The notes beneath the pieces were generated by a model. The model saw only the letters and a list, made by a program, of their open reading frames with translations, searched no databases and was not told the origin of the DNA. Shown here piece by piece: positions 28,294 to 37,160 of a DNA stretch of 64,000 nt (its first letter is position 1; each line of letters begins with the position of its first letter). Location: assembly GCA_030154025.1 (NCBI GenBank), contig JASKKT010000001.1:28173-92172 (forward strand), read 5' to 3'. The position numbers and the translations under genes are program-made. This DNA is from Methanolobus sp. (lineage in GTDB: Archaea; Halobacteriota; Methanosarcinia; Methanosarcinales; Methanosarcinaceae).

Positions 28294-28791
28294 ATGAAAA
28301 CACTGGTAACATACCTTTCACAGACCGGGAATACGAAGAAAGTGGCTGAAGCTATCTATGGCGAACTCTCAGGCGAAAAAGAAATAAAGCCCATATCCGA
28401 GGTCAAGGACCTTGGGGGCTACGACCTTGCCTTCATAGGCTTCCCTGTGATGCAGTTCGACATTCCCCCAAAGGTGCGCAGCTTCCTTACGGAGAACACA
28501 AAGGGCAAGAATATTGCAGTATTCATGACCCACGCTGTCCCCGAGGGCTCTGAGGCCATCCAGTCCTGGACCGGCTCAGTAAAGCAGACCGTAGCGGATG
28601 CAAATCTCCTTGGGATATTCGAATGCCAGGGTGAGCTTGCCCAGCATGTCATCGATATGCTGCTGAAAGCAGAAGATCCCCAGATGAAGGCATTCGGTGA
28701 GATGGGCCCGTCCACAAAGGGACAGCCTGATGAGAACCGTCTCAAGAAGGCGCGCCAGTTCGCCAAAGACGTTCAGGCCAAGATGAAATAA
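28294..28791 (+). CDS. Flavodoxin family protein
   Basis: 165-residue FMN electron carrier or FMN-binding protein. It begins MKTLVTYLSQTGNTKKVAEAI, the classic flavodoxin phosphate loop, followed by the aromatic-side loop GFPVMQFDIPPKVRSFL. Cytoplasmic. The leader (28044-28293) is AT-rich and shared with divergent pspA. A small cysteine-containing gene follows after 19 bp and is probably in the same operon. Confidence 0.9.
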   Translation: MKTLVTYLSQTGNTKKVAEAIYGELSGEKEIKPISEVKDLGGYDLAFIGFPVMQFDIPPKVRSFLTENTKGKNIAVFMTHAVPEGSEAIQSWTGSVKQTVADANLLGIFECQGELAQHVIDMLLKAEDPQMKAFGEMGPSTKGQPDENRLKKARQFAKDVQAKMK

Positions 28792-28810
28792 GTCCTTTCC
28801 GAGGTATCAA

Positions 28811-29008
28811 ATGGCAGATCAGAAAAAAGCCCCGGTATTCTGCGAGAACTATTGCTTCATCTGTAAAGGAGCGCGGGCCGGAAACAGCCTGTGCAGGACA
28901 TTGCAGAACATCGAACTGAAGATAGTCGGGAAGAACGGATGCATATGGGGTAAGGCGAGGACACAGTACTACGGTGTCACGCCTGATAAGCCATTGCCTA
29001 AAAAATAA
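28811..29008 (+). CDS. Small cysteine-containing protein, unknown
   Basis: 65 residues with four cysteines, three of them in the first part (CENYCFICKGARAG), which could bind a metal or cluster. Not recognised. It lies 19 bp after the flavodoxin gene with GAGGTATCAA before the ATG, so it is probably co-expressed with it. Confidence 0.65.
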   Translation: MADQKKAPVFCENYCFICKGARAGNSLCRTLQNIELKIVGKNGCIWGKARTQYYGVTPDKPLPKK

Positions 29009-29068
29009 GGATCAGATAAAAGGCCAGTTTATGCCTTTTATCCTTCTTTGTCCTGCTTTTCTGTACTT

Positions 29069-32000
29069 TCAGTTAGCCTTGATATACTCTATCATCTTCG
29101 GCGTCAGCAGCGGTGCAATCTGAGGCAGCATGTTAGGCATCAGGTTGCTCATTGCCGCAGGCATGAGGTCAGGCATCTGCTCCTTCATGTGAGCCGGCAT
29201 GGGCACTCTCTTCTCCACTGCCACGAGCATCTTCGGCATGACCTTAGGCATCAGGGACGGCATGAGCAGGGGCATCATCTTCGGCATCATGGGCTTCATG
29301 AGCGCATCCATGCCCGGCACGTACTTTACCGTCTTCATCATGGCCTGCATGTATGAGGGCATGGCGCCTATCATATCCGGCAGCAGCTCCACCATCATCT
29401 CCGTCATGTTCTCGGGCTCCATGAGCTCGATCATCTTCTCGAAGGTCATCCATGCTCCCAGTGCCACATTGGTGGTGTCGGGGATATCGTATCCCAGGCT
29501 GCGGGCTGCAAGCGCTCCAAGGTCCTGTATCTCCATGTTGACATTGTTATCCCTTGCAGCCACCCTGAACTGCACCAGGCAGCAGGGGCAGAGCGCGGCC
29601 ATGATATCGGCTTTCTGGTCCTTTGCCTCCTGCAGGCGGACGTTACCTATTCTGCTCGCCACTTCCGGCTCGTCTATGAGGGTCACAACGGAGCCGCAGC
29701 AAAGTGCTCTCTCCCTGTTGTGCTCCATCTCCCTGAATTCCACGCCCGGGATAGCCTTGAGCAACTCCCTGGGGGCGTCGTATATGCCTGCACCCGCCCT
29801 TCCGATATGGCATGAGTCGTGCCATGCCACAACCTTGTTCAGGGGCTGCTTGAACTTCGGCTTGAGCACGTCAAGCTTATCGGCCAGCACCTCTGAGTAG
29901 TGCTTTGCCTCTATCCCGTACTCCATCCCTAGCTTCTCAGCCCACTGCGGGTAGATGGTCCTCCACATGAGCAGGCATGCGGGACATGAGGTGACAACCG
30001 TTTTTACACCCTTCTTCTGCATATTGGCGGTATTCATCTTCATGATCTTCTCGAACAGGTCCCACTTGCCTGCAACAAGCATCGGTATTCCACAGCAGGA
30101 TTCCTTGTCTCCGAGGTAAGTGAACTCCACTCCTGCCTCGTCAAGCAGGCGCACTGTGCCCACGGCAACATCCCTTTCCACAAAGGAGGCAGTACATCCT
30201 GCAAAATAGCCGATCTCTGCCTTGTCCTTGATCTTGGCCCTGATATCATCGGGAAGCCACTGGTCCCTGTCCTTCCTGTAACTGGCCCAGATGTTCCTCT
30301 CCTTTTCCAGGCTCTGGGCCATGATCTCAAAGGGAGGGATGGTCATCATCTTCTTCTTCTGGACCAGATTCTCCCGGAGTGTCATCCAGGAACGCTCGAT
30401 GGGCAGGTCCAGCTGGCAGTAATGGTCGCACATCTCACAGGTGGTACATGCAAGGAAAGTGTCAGCCTGTTCCTGGTCCAGTTCCATTCTTCCCCCGACG
30501 TATTCCTTAAGGAAGAACCACTTGCCCCTGGGTGACTGGGATTCCCATCCCCTTCCATAGTACTGGTCGCACTCGTTGACGCAGTATCCACACTGTGCGC
30601 AGGTGAAAGCGTGTGAGAGCACGTCCCCTGGAATGCCTTTCTCGTCCCTGAAGTCCTGCCTGCCGACCCCTGACATGTTGCCAATGGTACGTGCCATGGG
30701 TTCGAATGCCCTTGCAAAGGAAAGCCCCATCTGCATAAGGGATTTGCCTGTCAGTGTCTCCGGGTTCATGATGTCGTCGGGGTCCGTGCTCTTCTTGAGT
30801 TCACGTATCTTTGCCAGCCTCTCCCCGAAGACTTTTTCCGCCTTCCTGGAGAAGTACAGTCCCGAAGAGTAGATCCTTCCGCCATTGTCCTCTGCTATCT
30901 TCACAATGCTCAGGGCCAGCGGGAAAGCAAGGTTATATCTGGAAGACCTTTCGGAATGAGGTATGAAGCACAGCATAACTGCCTCATCGCCCTTAACGAC
31001 CATGCCTTCCACAAGTACCGGGAGGCCGATCTTCTTTCCAATTTCCTCGAACATCGTCCCTATTCTGTCCACAGGCACGACCACTTCGGCGGGTATGAAG
31101 GAAGGACCAAGCCTCTTGACCTTCATGGACCTGAACCATTCCTGTGTCTCATGCTCTGCTATCTCTTCCGGGAGTATTTCACCGCCAGCTTCCCTTATGA
31201 TATCCTCAAGACCGCTTACATCCCTGGATACAGGGTATGCGAAATTGCATATATACAGTTCCGGCAGGTGAGGCCTGTGCTCATCCACAGGCTCACCATA
31301 GTGAGTCTTAGGTGGTGCCCGGTTCTTCATATTCGCCCATTGAGGGTTCAGGAAAGAGACAGCCCACACCGGAATCTTCCTCTCACCGACTTTCTGTATG
31401 GCTGCCTGCATGCTCGCAGCGTCCGGGAACCCCGCCGAGATGGCAGCGGTCTTCTCATGTTCCCTGAGGCGCAGGGTCACCTGTGTGATTATACCGACGG
31501 TTCCCATGCTGCCGATTATTTTGCCAAGCTCGTCCCCAGAGAAATCCCTGACCTCCCCGTTTGGCAACACCACGCGGGCAGACTCCATGGTGTCCTGTGA
31601 CCAGCCGTATTCATAGCTTCCGTACCCCACACCGTTCTGGGCAAGCCAGCCTCCTACGGTTGCTGATAATGCGCTAGAGGGGACGGCCTGCACTGCCAGG
31701 CCTTCCTCATTCAGTTTTGTCTCAAGGTCATACCAGATGATGCCTGCTCCCACGGTAACCCTGAAATTCTCTTTATCCACCTTTATTATATCCCTCATGG
31801 GCGTGACATCGGCTATTATCCCGCCTTTTGTGGGAATGACGCCGCCATAACCTGAGGATGCGCCTGCCCTTGGTACTACAGGTATGCCATATCTGCGGGC
31901 AAAATTCACAAGCTTTACTGCATCATCCTCATTTCTCAGTTTTACAATTGCAGCCGGTTTTGTGTTACCAAGCATTTTTTTCACAAGGGACGGCAATGCA

Positions 32001-32116
32001 CCCACATCATGAGTGTAGAAATGTCTCTCCTTATCGCTGAAGTTTACCCCTTTGCCAAACATGGATGACAGTCCCTGTTTTTGTTCATCCGTTAACTGAT
32101 ATGTCGTATTTGCCAT
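29069..32116 (-). CDS. FAD-linked oxidase fused to Fe-S CCG domains (D-lactate/glycolate dehydrogenase type) with Met-rich tail
   Basis: 1015 residues. Residues about 50-250 are the FAD-binding PCMH domain (VVPRAGASSGYGG), about 260-470 the oxidase C-terminal domain, then two [4Fe-4S] motifs (CAQCGYCVNECDQYY, CTTCEMCDHYCQLD) and two CCG cysteine domains (ESCCGIPMLVAG with SCPACLLMW; DSCHIGRAG with ALCCGSVV), as in GlcD-GlpC type dehydrogenases. Likely oxidises a 2-hydroxy acid and passes electrons to a membrane or heterodisulfide-type acceptor; substrate not known. The last about 110 residues are an unusual run of Met-Pro-Lys motifs (MPKMMPLLMPSLMPKVMP) not part of the family. Divergent from pyk. 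Confidence 0.9.
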   Translation of the reverse strand: MANTTYQLTDEQKQGLSSMFGKGVNFSDKERHFYTHDVGALPSLVKKMLGNTKPAAIVKLRNEDDAVKLVNFARRYGIPVVPRAGASSGYGGVIPTKGGIIADVTPMRDIIKVDKENFRVTVGAGIIWYDLETKLNEEGLAVQAVPSSALSATVGGWLAQNGVGYGSYEYGWSQDTMESARVVLPNGEVRDFSGDELGKIIGSMGTVGIITQVTLRLREHEKTAAISAGFPDAASMQAAIQKVGERKIPVWAVSFLNPQWANMKNRAPPKTHYGEPVDEHRPHLPELYICNFAYPVSRDVSGLEDIIREAGGEILPEEIAEHETQEWFRSMKVKRLGPSFIPAEVVVPVDRIGTMFEEIGKKIGLPVLVEGMVVKGDEAVMLCFIPHSERSSRYNLAFPLALSIVKIAEDNGGRIYSSGLYFSRKAEKVFGERLAKIRELKKSTDPDDIMNPETLTGKSLMQMGLSFARAFEPMARTIGNMSGVGRQDFRDEKGIPGDVLSHAFTCAQCGYCVNECDQYYGRGWESQSPRGKWFFLKEYVGGRMELDQEQADTFLACTTCEMCDHYCQLDLPIERSWMTLRENLVQKKKMMTIPPFEIMAQSLEKERNIWASYRKDRDQWLPDDIRAKIKDKAEIGYFAGCTASFVERDVAVGTVRLLDEAGVEFTYLGDKESCCGIPMLVAGKWDLFEKIMKMNTANMQKKGVKTVVTSCPACLLMWRTIYPQWAEKLGMEYGIEAKHYSEVLADKLDVLKPKFKQPLNKVVAWHDSCHIGRAGAGIYDAPRELLKAIPGVEFREMEHNRERALCCGSVVTLIDEPEVASRIGNVRLQEAKDQKADIMAALCPCCLVQFRVAARDNNVNMEIQDLGALAARSLGYDIPDTTNVALGAWMTFEKMIELMEPENMTEMMVELLPDMIGAMPSYMQAMMKTVKYVPGMDALMKPMMPKMMPLLMPSLMPKVMPKMLVAVEKRVPMPAHMKEQMPDLMPAAMSNLMPNMLPQIAPLLTPKMIEYIKAN

Positions 32117-32267
32117 GCTGATCTCCCATTCTTTATTGTTACATAGCCTTTGTAATTATTTTCGATGAAGATTAATTTATATCATGGATATATATACTCG
32201 ATTGAATACTGCAGAATAAGCCTTAATTCAATCAGTTCCATACTGTACAACATGGGTGTGAACGAGG

Positions 32268-33719
32268 ATGGATGAGACAATGCATTTGCCAGAGAACAAA
32301 AGCAAGATAGTATGTACTATCGGTCCTGCGTCTTCTTCGGAAGAGGTGCTAAGGGAACTGATAATTGAAGGCATGAATGTTGCAAGGCTTAATTTCTCCC
32401 ACGGGGACATCGAAGACCAGCGAGCTGTGATAAGGAGGATACGTCATTTATCGGCTGAGCTGAACAGGGTGGTTGCGATACTGGCAGACCTGCCCGGTCC
32501 CAAGATAAGGGTCGGCACTTTCGAGAAGGAGCCTGTTTTTCTTAAAAAGGGAGAAAAGGTGATCCTTACTTCAAGGGATGTGGTGGGAACCGAAGCCCTG
32601 ATCCCTGTCAACTATGACCGCCTGTCCCACAGCGTACAGGCCGGCAAACCTATCTTCCTTAACGACGGCTTCATCCAGCTGCAATGCACAGGCACGGAGG
32701 GTGAAGATGTCTATTGCGACGTGGTGGTGGGCGGTCCCCTTTCCTCAAACAAGGGCCTCAATCTTCCGGGTGCCAGGATATACATCGATCCTGTTACAAA
32801 AAGGGACCTGGAGATAGTCGACTTTGCACTTGAAGCAGGACTGCATATCTTTGGCGTGTCCTTCATCGAATCGGGGGAAGATATAAGGAAGCTGCGTGAC
32901 CATGCGGCCCGGAAAGGAAAGGAAATATTCATCATATCCAAGATAGAGCGGGAAAAGGCTGTCAGGAACATAGAAAGCATAATGGCTGAGAGTGACGGAA
33001 TCATGATAGCCCGCGGGGATCTCGGGGTGGAGATCCCCATACAGGATGTTCCCATCGTCCAGAAGAACATCATACACAGGGCCAACCTGCTGAGCAAGCC
33101 GGTGATAACAGCAACCCAGATGCTTGAGTCCATGATCGAGAACATCCGTCCCACAAGAGCTGAGGCCACGGATGTTGCGAATGCCATAATCGACGGTACC
33201 GATGCAGTCATGCTCTCAGCAGAGACTGCAGTAGGCAGGCATCCCGTCGAGACCGTCAGGACCATGGTAAGCATAGCCAGGTCAACCGAGGTTTGGAGAG
33301 CCAATACAAAAGAAGGCCTGACACTAATGAAGAAGGCCCTGAACCGGATGAATCCCGGCGTTGAGGATATGATATCCATGCAGGTGAACGACGCCCTGCA
33401 GGTGCTTCCTGTCAGGTATGTGGTGACTCCCACGGTTTCCGGGAAGACCGCGAGAAACGTCTCCCGTTTCAGGCCTGACAGGTGGATACTGGCGTTCAGC
33501 CGCAATCCTCATACATGCGAGCAGCTTGCACTCCAGTATGCCGTACATCCTACGTTTGTCCCAGAGCTTAAGGGTGACTGGGAGAACATGGTCATTGACC
33601 ACCTTAAAAAGTCAGGAGCTGCCGGCCCGGGGGACATGTTCATTCTGACGCAGGGGCAGCCCTCAGGACGCGGCCGGCCAGGAGGCACCAATCTGCTGAA
33701 GTTTATTCACGTGGAATAA
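32268..33719 (+). CDS. pyk: Pyruvate kinase
   Basis: Converts phosphoenolpyruvate and ADP to pyruvate and ATP. 483 residues with the TIM-barrel motifs KIVCTIGPASSS, NVARLNFSHG, the catalytic Lys region FIISKIER (about 222-229), MIARGDLGVEIP (about 244-255) and PVITATQMLESMIENIRPTRAEATDVANAI (about 278-307), and a C-terminal allosteric domain. The start may be 32268 (GAGG touches it) or the ATG at 32280, which has better spacing. Divergent from the FAD/Fe-S oxidoreductase, sharing about 150 bp of AT-rich promoter DNA. Confidence 0.96.
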   Translation: MDETMHLPENKSKIVCTIGPASSSEEVLRELIIEGMNVARLNFSHGDIEDQRAVIRRIRHLSAELNRVVAILADLPGPKIRVGTFEKEPVFLKKGEKVILTSRDVVGTEALIPVNYDRLSHSVQAGKPIFLNDGFIQLQCTGTEGEDVYCDVVVGGPLSSNKGLNLPGARIYIDPVTKRDLEIVDFALEAGLHIFGVSFIESGEDIRKLRDHAARKGKEIFIISKIEREKAVRNIESIMAESDGIMIARGDLGVEIPIQDVPIVQKNIIHRANLLSKPVITATQMLESMIENIRPTRAEATDVANAIIDGTDAVMLSAETAVGRHPVETVRTMVSIARSTEVWRANTKEGLTLMKKALNRMNPGVEDMISMQVNDALQVLPVRYVVTPTVSGKTARNVSRFRPDRWILAFSRNPHTCEQLALQYAVHPTFVPELKGDWENMVIDHLKKSGAAGPGDMFILTQGQPSGRGRPGGTNLLKFIHVE

Positions 33720-33778
33720 AACAAATCTATTTCCATATCTTATTTTTTTATTTTAATCATGTTATATACACAATTATA

Positions 33779-33788
33779 TTTATATATG
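33779..33788 (+). promoter_or_regulatory. TATA box of the sensor kinase gene
   Basis: atttatatat, 20 bp before the first in-frame ATG (33808), predicts transcription starting near 33810. This argues for the downstream start at 33865. Confidence 0.45.
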
Positions 33789-33864
33789 GATATAGCCATT
33801 CTAATGAATGACTAGTAAAGCGCTGGAACATGAGATCCCTTACCACCGCGAGTTGCATAATGTA

Positions 33865-35619
33865 ATGAAACTATATCCGCTGTTTGTCCGATTTTTCTTG
33901 CTCTTGGTGCTTTTCGGCCTTTTTTTACTGCCGGGAGCATCGTGTGAAGAAAACGTGTATGTCATCGGGATACTTTCCCAAAGAGGTCCGGACCACTCCC
34001 TGAGTACGCTGGCAGGGACTGCAGAGTACCTTTCAGAGGAGGTTCCCGGCTGCAATTTTAAGATAATGCCCCTGGACTATGATGAGATCTTTGATGCCGT
34101 CAGTAGCGAGAGGGTTGACTTTGTCCTGACGGACCCGTTCCTGTACGTGGAACTGGAATCCAGTTACGGAATCAGCAGGATTGCCACCATGAAGAACAGC
34201 TGGGATGGCAATGCCTATACGGAATATGGCGGAGTAATCATTACCAGATCTGATAACAATGAGATCAATGAGCTCAGCGATCTCAGGGGCAAGTCGCTGA
34301 TGGCAGTCGACGAACACTCATTCGGAGGCTTCTGGATAGGTGTGCGGACCATGGAGCAGAATGGTATAGACTACAGGGAGGATCTCAGCAAGATCACATT
34401 CGGAAAAACACACGATGCTGTCATCTATGCAGTCAGGAGCGGAAGTGTGGATGCGGGAATCATCAGGACTGATGTACTGGAGAGGCTGGTTGCTGAAGGG
34501 AAAATTGATATTTCCGACTTCAAGGTCATTAACCAACAGCATTTTGAAGGTTTCCCCTTCCTGCTGAGCACTCAGCTCTATCCGGAGTGGGCCTTCTCAA
34601 AAGTGAGTTCCACACCTCTTGAGCTTGCTGAGGAGGTAACCATTGCACTTCTCAGTATGCCTTCCGAGAATCCCTCCTCTGCCGATGGAAACAATTCCAC
34701 TATACTGGCGGGCAACTATGCAGGATGGACCATACCTCTTGACTATACTCCCGTGCATGAGCTCATGAAGGAGCTGAGACTGGGCCCGTATGAGAATTAT
34801 GGCAGGGTGCCCCTTAACGAAGCAATAGCGCAGCACTGGTACTGGGTGGTTCTCTTTTTCATGCTGCTTGCCATCATCGTTACCTATGACCGCATGACCA
34901 CGGAGAAGATCAAAAAGGCCGAACTGGAGAGGTCAAACAAGCTCAAGGATCTCTTCACCGATATAATGAGGCATGACCTCCTGAACCCTGCAGGTGCTAT
35001 CAAGGGCTTCAATGATGTCCTGTACTTCAAAGAAGAGGATGAAGAAAAAAGGAAGATTATTGAGACAATAGACCGGCAAACCGATAAGCTGATATCCATG
35101 ATAGACTCGGCGGCAAAGCTGGCAAAACTGGAATCTTTCCATGAGCTGGAACTCCGTAACAGTGACCTTGGGATCATATTGAAGAATGTTGCCGAAAGCT
35201 TTGACCACAGCCTGAAGGAAAAAGATATTACACTGGAACTTACGACCCCCGGCAAATATCCTTCCAAGGTCAACGAAATAATCGAAGAGGTATTCTCGAA
35301 CCTTCTATCGAACTCCATCAAGTACAGTCCTGCTGGAAGCAAGGTCAAAGTGGAGATAATCGATGCAGGGTCCTACTGGAAAGTCTACGTAATAGACAGC
35401 GGTGACGGGGTGGCTGACGAGAACAAGTTACGCATATTCGAACGCTTCACCAGGGCTGACAGGAAAGGTATAAAAGGATCAGGTCTCGGACTTGCTATCG
35501 TTAAAAGGATAATCGAGCTGCATAACGGGTTTGTTGGCGTGAATGACAATCCGGAAGGTAAAGGCTCTGTATTCTGGGTCGCCCTGAAAAAGTACGATCA
35601 TACCTCATCCCACAACTGA
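33865..35619 (+). CDS. Membrane histidine kinase with PhnD-type periplasmic-binding sensor domain
   Basis: 584 residues. A signal anchor (FVRFFLLLVLFGLFLLPGASC) is followed by a PhnD/TtrS-like solute-binding domain (about 30-300; YVIGILSQRGP, FVLTDPFLYVE, DLRGKSLMAVDEHSFGG), a membrane helix (about 324-342), the dimerisation box RHDLLNPAGAI with phosphoacceptor His near 370, N box EEVFSNLLSNSIKYSP, G1 DSGDGVADE (about 510) and G2 GSGLGLAIVKRI. It would sense a small ligand, perhaps an anion, outside the cell. A longer frame from 33808 is disfavoured by the TATA position. No response regulator gene is adjacent. Confidence 0.9.
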   Translation: MKLYPLFVRFFLLLVLFGLFLLPGASCEENVYVIGILSQRGPDHSLSTLAGTAEYLSEEVPGCNFKIMPLDYDEIFDAVSSERVDFVLTDPFLYVELESSYGISRIATMKNSWDGNAYTEYGGVIITRSDNNEINELSDLRGKSLMAVDEHSFGGFWIGVRTMEQNGIDYREDLSKITFGKTHDAVIYAVRSGSVDAGIIRTDVLERLVAEGKIDISDFKVINQQHFEGFPFLLSTQLYPEWAFSKVSSTPLELAEEVTIALLSMPSENPSSADGNNSTILAGNYAGWTIPLDYTPVHELMKELRLGPYENYGRVPLNEAIAQHWYWVVLFFMLLAIIVTYDRMTTEKIKKAELERSNKLKDLFTDIMRHDLLNPAGAIKGFNDVLYFKEEDEEKRKIIETIDRQTDKLISMIDSAAKLAKLESFHELELRNSDLGIILKNVAESFDHSLKEKDITLELTTPGKYPSKVNEIIEEVFSNLLSNSIKYSPAGSKVKVEIIDAGSYWKVYVIDSGDGVADENKLRIFERFTRADRKGIKGSGLGLAIVKRIIELHNGFVGVNDNPEGKGSVFWVALKKYDHTSSHN

Positions 35620-35628
35620 TATACGCGC

Positions 35629-36609
35629 TCAGTCTGCCTTTCTCAGCACTATGGACCCGTCACGCATACGCACTTCTATATATTTTTCCTTTTCAGGTTC
35701 GAGCTCATACTTGTTGTAGAGTCCAGCATCTATCCTGCCCGCATCCATTATCCTGCGCATGAGCGCAACATCTTCCTTTCCCATCCTGACCTTTGCAACA
35801 GGGGAGTTTGTCTTTACCCTGCTTCTGGAATATATTGTCCCGCCGCTCATACCTGCTCCGATATAGCCTCTGGCGTTCTTGAAGGCAAGAACACCACTTT
35901 TCATGTAGGCGCCTGCGAACTCACCCACATTTCCAAGGACTGCCACTGTTCCGCCGTCAAGGTGTGATCCAGTGTTCATGCCCGCATCCCCGTTGACGAT
36001 TATTGTGCCCTCACGCATGAGCACGCCTGTACCATTATGTGCTCTGCCCTCGATCCGTATGGTTGCGGGTCTGTTGCAGCGTGCACCCACCGTGGCCCTG
36101 AGGATGCTGTCATTGAGCAAAAGCGTGTTGTTCTCCGGGTCGAACATGTTCAACAGCAGGACATCGTCTCCTGGTCCGCTGCATACAATATCTGTTATGG
36201 AACGGAACTTACGATATCCACTGACATCTGACCTTACCTCAATGATATTGCCGAAGGGTTCGCTTATGCTGCCTGCAACATATAGTGCCCCGGCGACCAT
36301 GCCCATGCCGGCTTCAGGCCCTACGTCTCCCTCCACGAAAACACGGCCTGCACTCTCCATGCCGCCGCTCCCGCCCATATGCTGCAGGTCAGCCCCCATG
36401 CTATAGGCGAAGTTTTTGCCCACATTCCCTTTGATACGGACATCGTCCCCGCTTTTCAGCGCCAGTACAAGGTCACGGTATGTAAGTTCAGTGTCTTTCT
36501 GGAAAGGGGTCACACTGTCCGGGTCCAGTAGCCGGTTGTGCCAGTGGAAATTGAAGGTGTAATCCAGCAGGTAGTCTGTGTTCTCTGTTATCTCTATTTC
36601 GACAGGCAT
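35629..36609 (-). CDS. GXGXG-motif protein (FwdC/glutamate synthase C-domain type)
   Basis: 326 residues. The C-terminal 230 form a right-handed beta-helix of the GXGXG type with repeats such as VEGDVGPEAGMGMVAGALYVAG, VNGDAGMNTGSHLDGGTVAVLGNVGEFAGAYMKSG and GYIGAGMSGGTIYSR, as in formylmethanofuran dehydrogenase subunit C and the glutamate synthase alpha domain. The N-terminus is different from FwdC. Catalytic role not known. The frame is open to 36726, but the ATG at 36609 lies 5 bp after the ferredoxin stop and opens the conserved part. Last gene of the operon interrupted by the mobile element. Confidence 0.82.
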   Translation of the reverse strand: MPVEIEITENTDYLLDYTFNFHWHNRLLDPDSVTPFQKDTELTYRDLVLALKSGDDVRIKGNVGKNFAYSMGADLQHMGGSGGMESAGRVFVEGDVGPEAGMGMVAGALYVAGSISEPFGNIIEVRSDVSGYRKFRSITDIVCSGPGDDVLLLNMFDPENNTLLLNDSILRATVGARCNRPATIRIEGRAHNGTGVLMREGTIIVNGDAGMNTGSHLDGGTVAVLGNVGEFAGAYMKSGVLAFKNARGYIGAGMSGGTIYSRSRVKTNSPVAKVRMGKEDVALMRRIMDAGRIDAGLYNKYELEPEKEKYIEVRMRDGSIVLRKAD

Positions 36610-36614
36610 CTTAA

Positions 36615-36983
36615 TTATCCATGTATCAGCTTTGGAAGGCAGTGTGTGCATACCCATATGCTCTCCATCCTGTGCCTGACGGGCATAAGATAAGCGTTCT
36701 CTTCCCCGCAGTCGCAACTGAAACACCTGATGGACGTGTCGGTCTTTTTGGGCTGCGCATGGGCTTTTTCCGGGTTGAATTCCAGTGTCTGCCTCTGTTC
36801 AATGGATATTGCCCCGACCGGACACAGCCCTATGCAGAATCCCATGCCATCGCACAGCTCATCGGAAACCACTTTCGCCTTGCCGTTGACAAGCTCTATC
36901 GCCCCTTCTGCGCATGGGGATATGCATTTTCCGCATCCTGTACATTTCTCTTCATCGATCTTGACGATTGATCTTTTAACCAT
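36615..36983 (-). CDS. Ferredoxin with two 4Fe-4S motifs and extra C-terminal cysteines
   Basis: 122 residues. Two cluster motifs lie at the start (CTGCGKCISPCAEG and CDGMGFCIGLCPVG); the second is degenerate in spacing. The C-terminal part adds IRCFSCDC and VCTHCLPKLIHG, a possible zinc or further Fe-S site. Probably carries electrons to or from the partner GXGXG protein encoded 5 bp downstream. The start at 36983 follows GGGGAG by six bases; a longer frame to 37022 overlaps the displaced end of the CGGC gene. Before insertion of the mobile element it followed the CGGC gene by 19 bp. Confidence 0.88.
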   Translation of the reverse strand: MVKRSIVKIDEEKCTGCGKCISPCAEGAIELVNGKAKVVSDELCDGMGFCIGLCPVGAISIEQRQTLEFNPEKAHAQPKKTDTSIRCFSCDCGEENAYLMPVRHRMESIWVCTHCLPKLIHG

Positions 36984-37002
36984 AACGAACTCCCCGGGAA
37001 CA

Positions 37003-37047
37003 TCAGTGATGTGTTCCCTCAACCAGTTTTATATTAGCATTGGTAAT
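37003..37047 (-). pseudogene. Displaced 3' end of the CGGC-domain gene
   Basis: Reading leftwards from 37047 in the frame set by the repeat gives ITNANIKLVEGTHH and a TGA stop at 37005-37003. The intact-looking gene at 45296 ends ITNANIL. The VEGTHH ending is what CGGC proteins normally have, so this is the original C-terminus, cut off from its gene by the element. It ends 19 bp before the ferredoxin start. Confidence 0.88.
37030..37047. repeat. attL: left copy of the 18-bp direct repeat
   Basis: TATATTAGCATTGGTAAT, identical to 45302-45319. The bases on both sides differ between copies, so the identity is exactly 18 bp. Confidence 0.88.
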
Positions 37048-37057
37048 CCTTAATAAA
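37046..37057 (-). promoter_or_regulatory. Possible promoter brought by the element edge
   Basis: Read on the minus strand the first bases inside the element contain CCTTTATTAAGG, a TATA-like sequence about 65-75 bp before the ferredoxin start. It could replace the operon promoter lost by insertion. Weak evidence. Confidence 0.25.
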
Positions 37058-37074
37058 GGTTTGTATTATTTTTC

Positions 37075-37101
37075 CTAATCTTTCATCTTATCCAAGATTA
37101 G
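37075..37101. repeat. 8-bp inverted repeat inside the left end
   Basis: CTAATCTT (37075-37082) and AAGATTAG (37094-37101), 11-bp spacer. Its place 28 bp inside attL suits a recombinase arm site or a regulator site. Confidence 0.35.
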
Positions 37102-37120
37102 AACAATATTATTATACCTT

Positions 37121-37142
37121 TTAATATGTAATTGCATATTAA
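37121..37142. promoter_or_regulatory. 22-bp near-perfect palindrome before the AbrB-like gene
   Basis: Arms TTAATATG (37121-37128) and CATATTAA (37135-37142) around TAATTG; only one base pair in the centre fails the symmetry. It lies 18 bp before the AbrB-like start and overlaps the likely TATA box, so it is a candidate site for self-repression. Confidence 0.5.
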
Positions 37143-37160
37143 TATTAGGGTGTTAGAATC

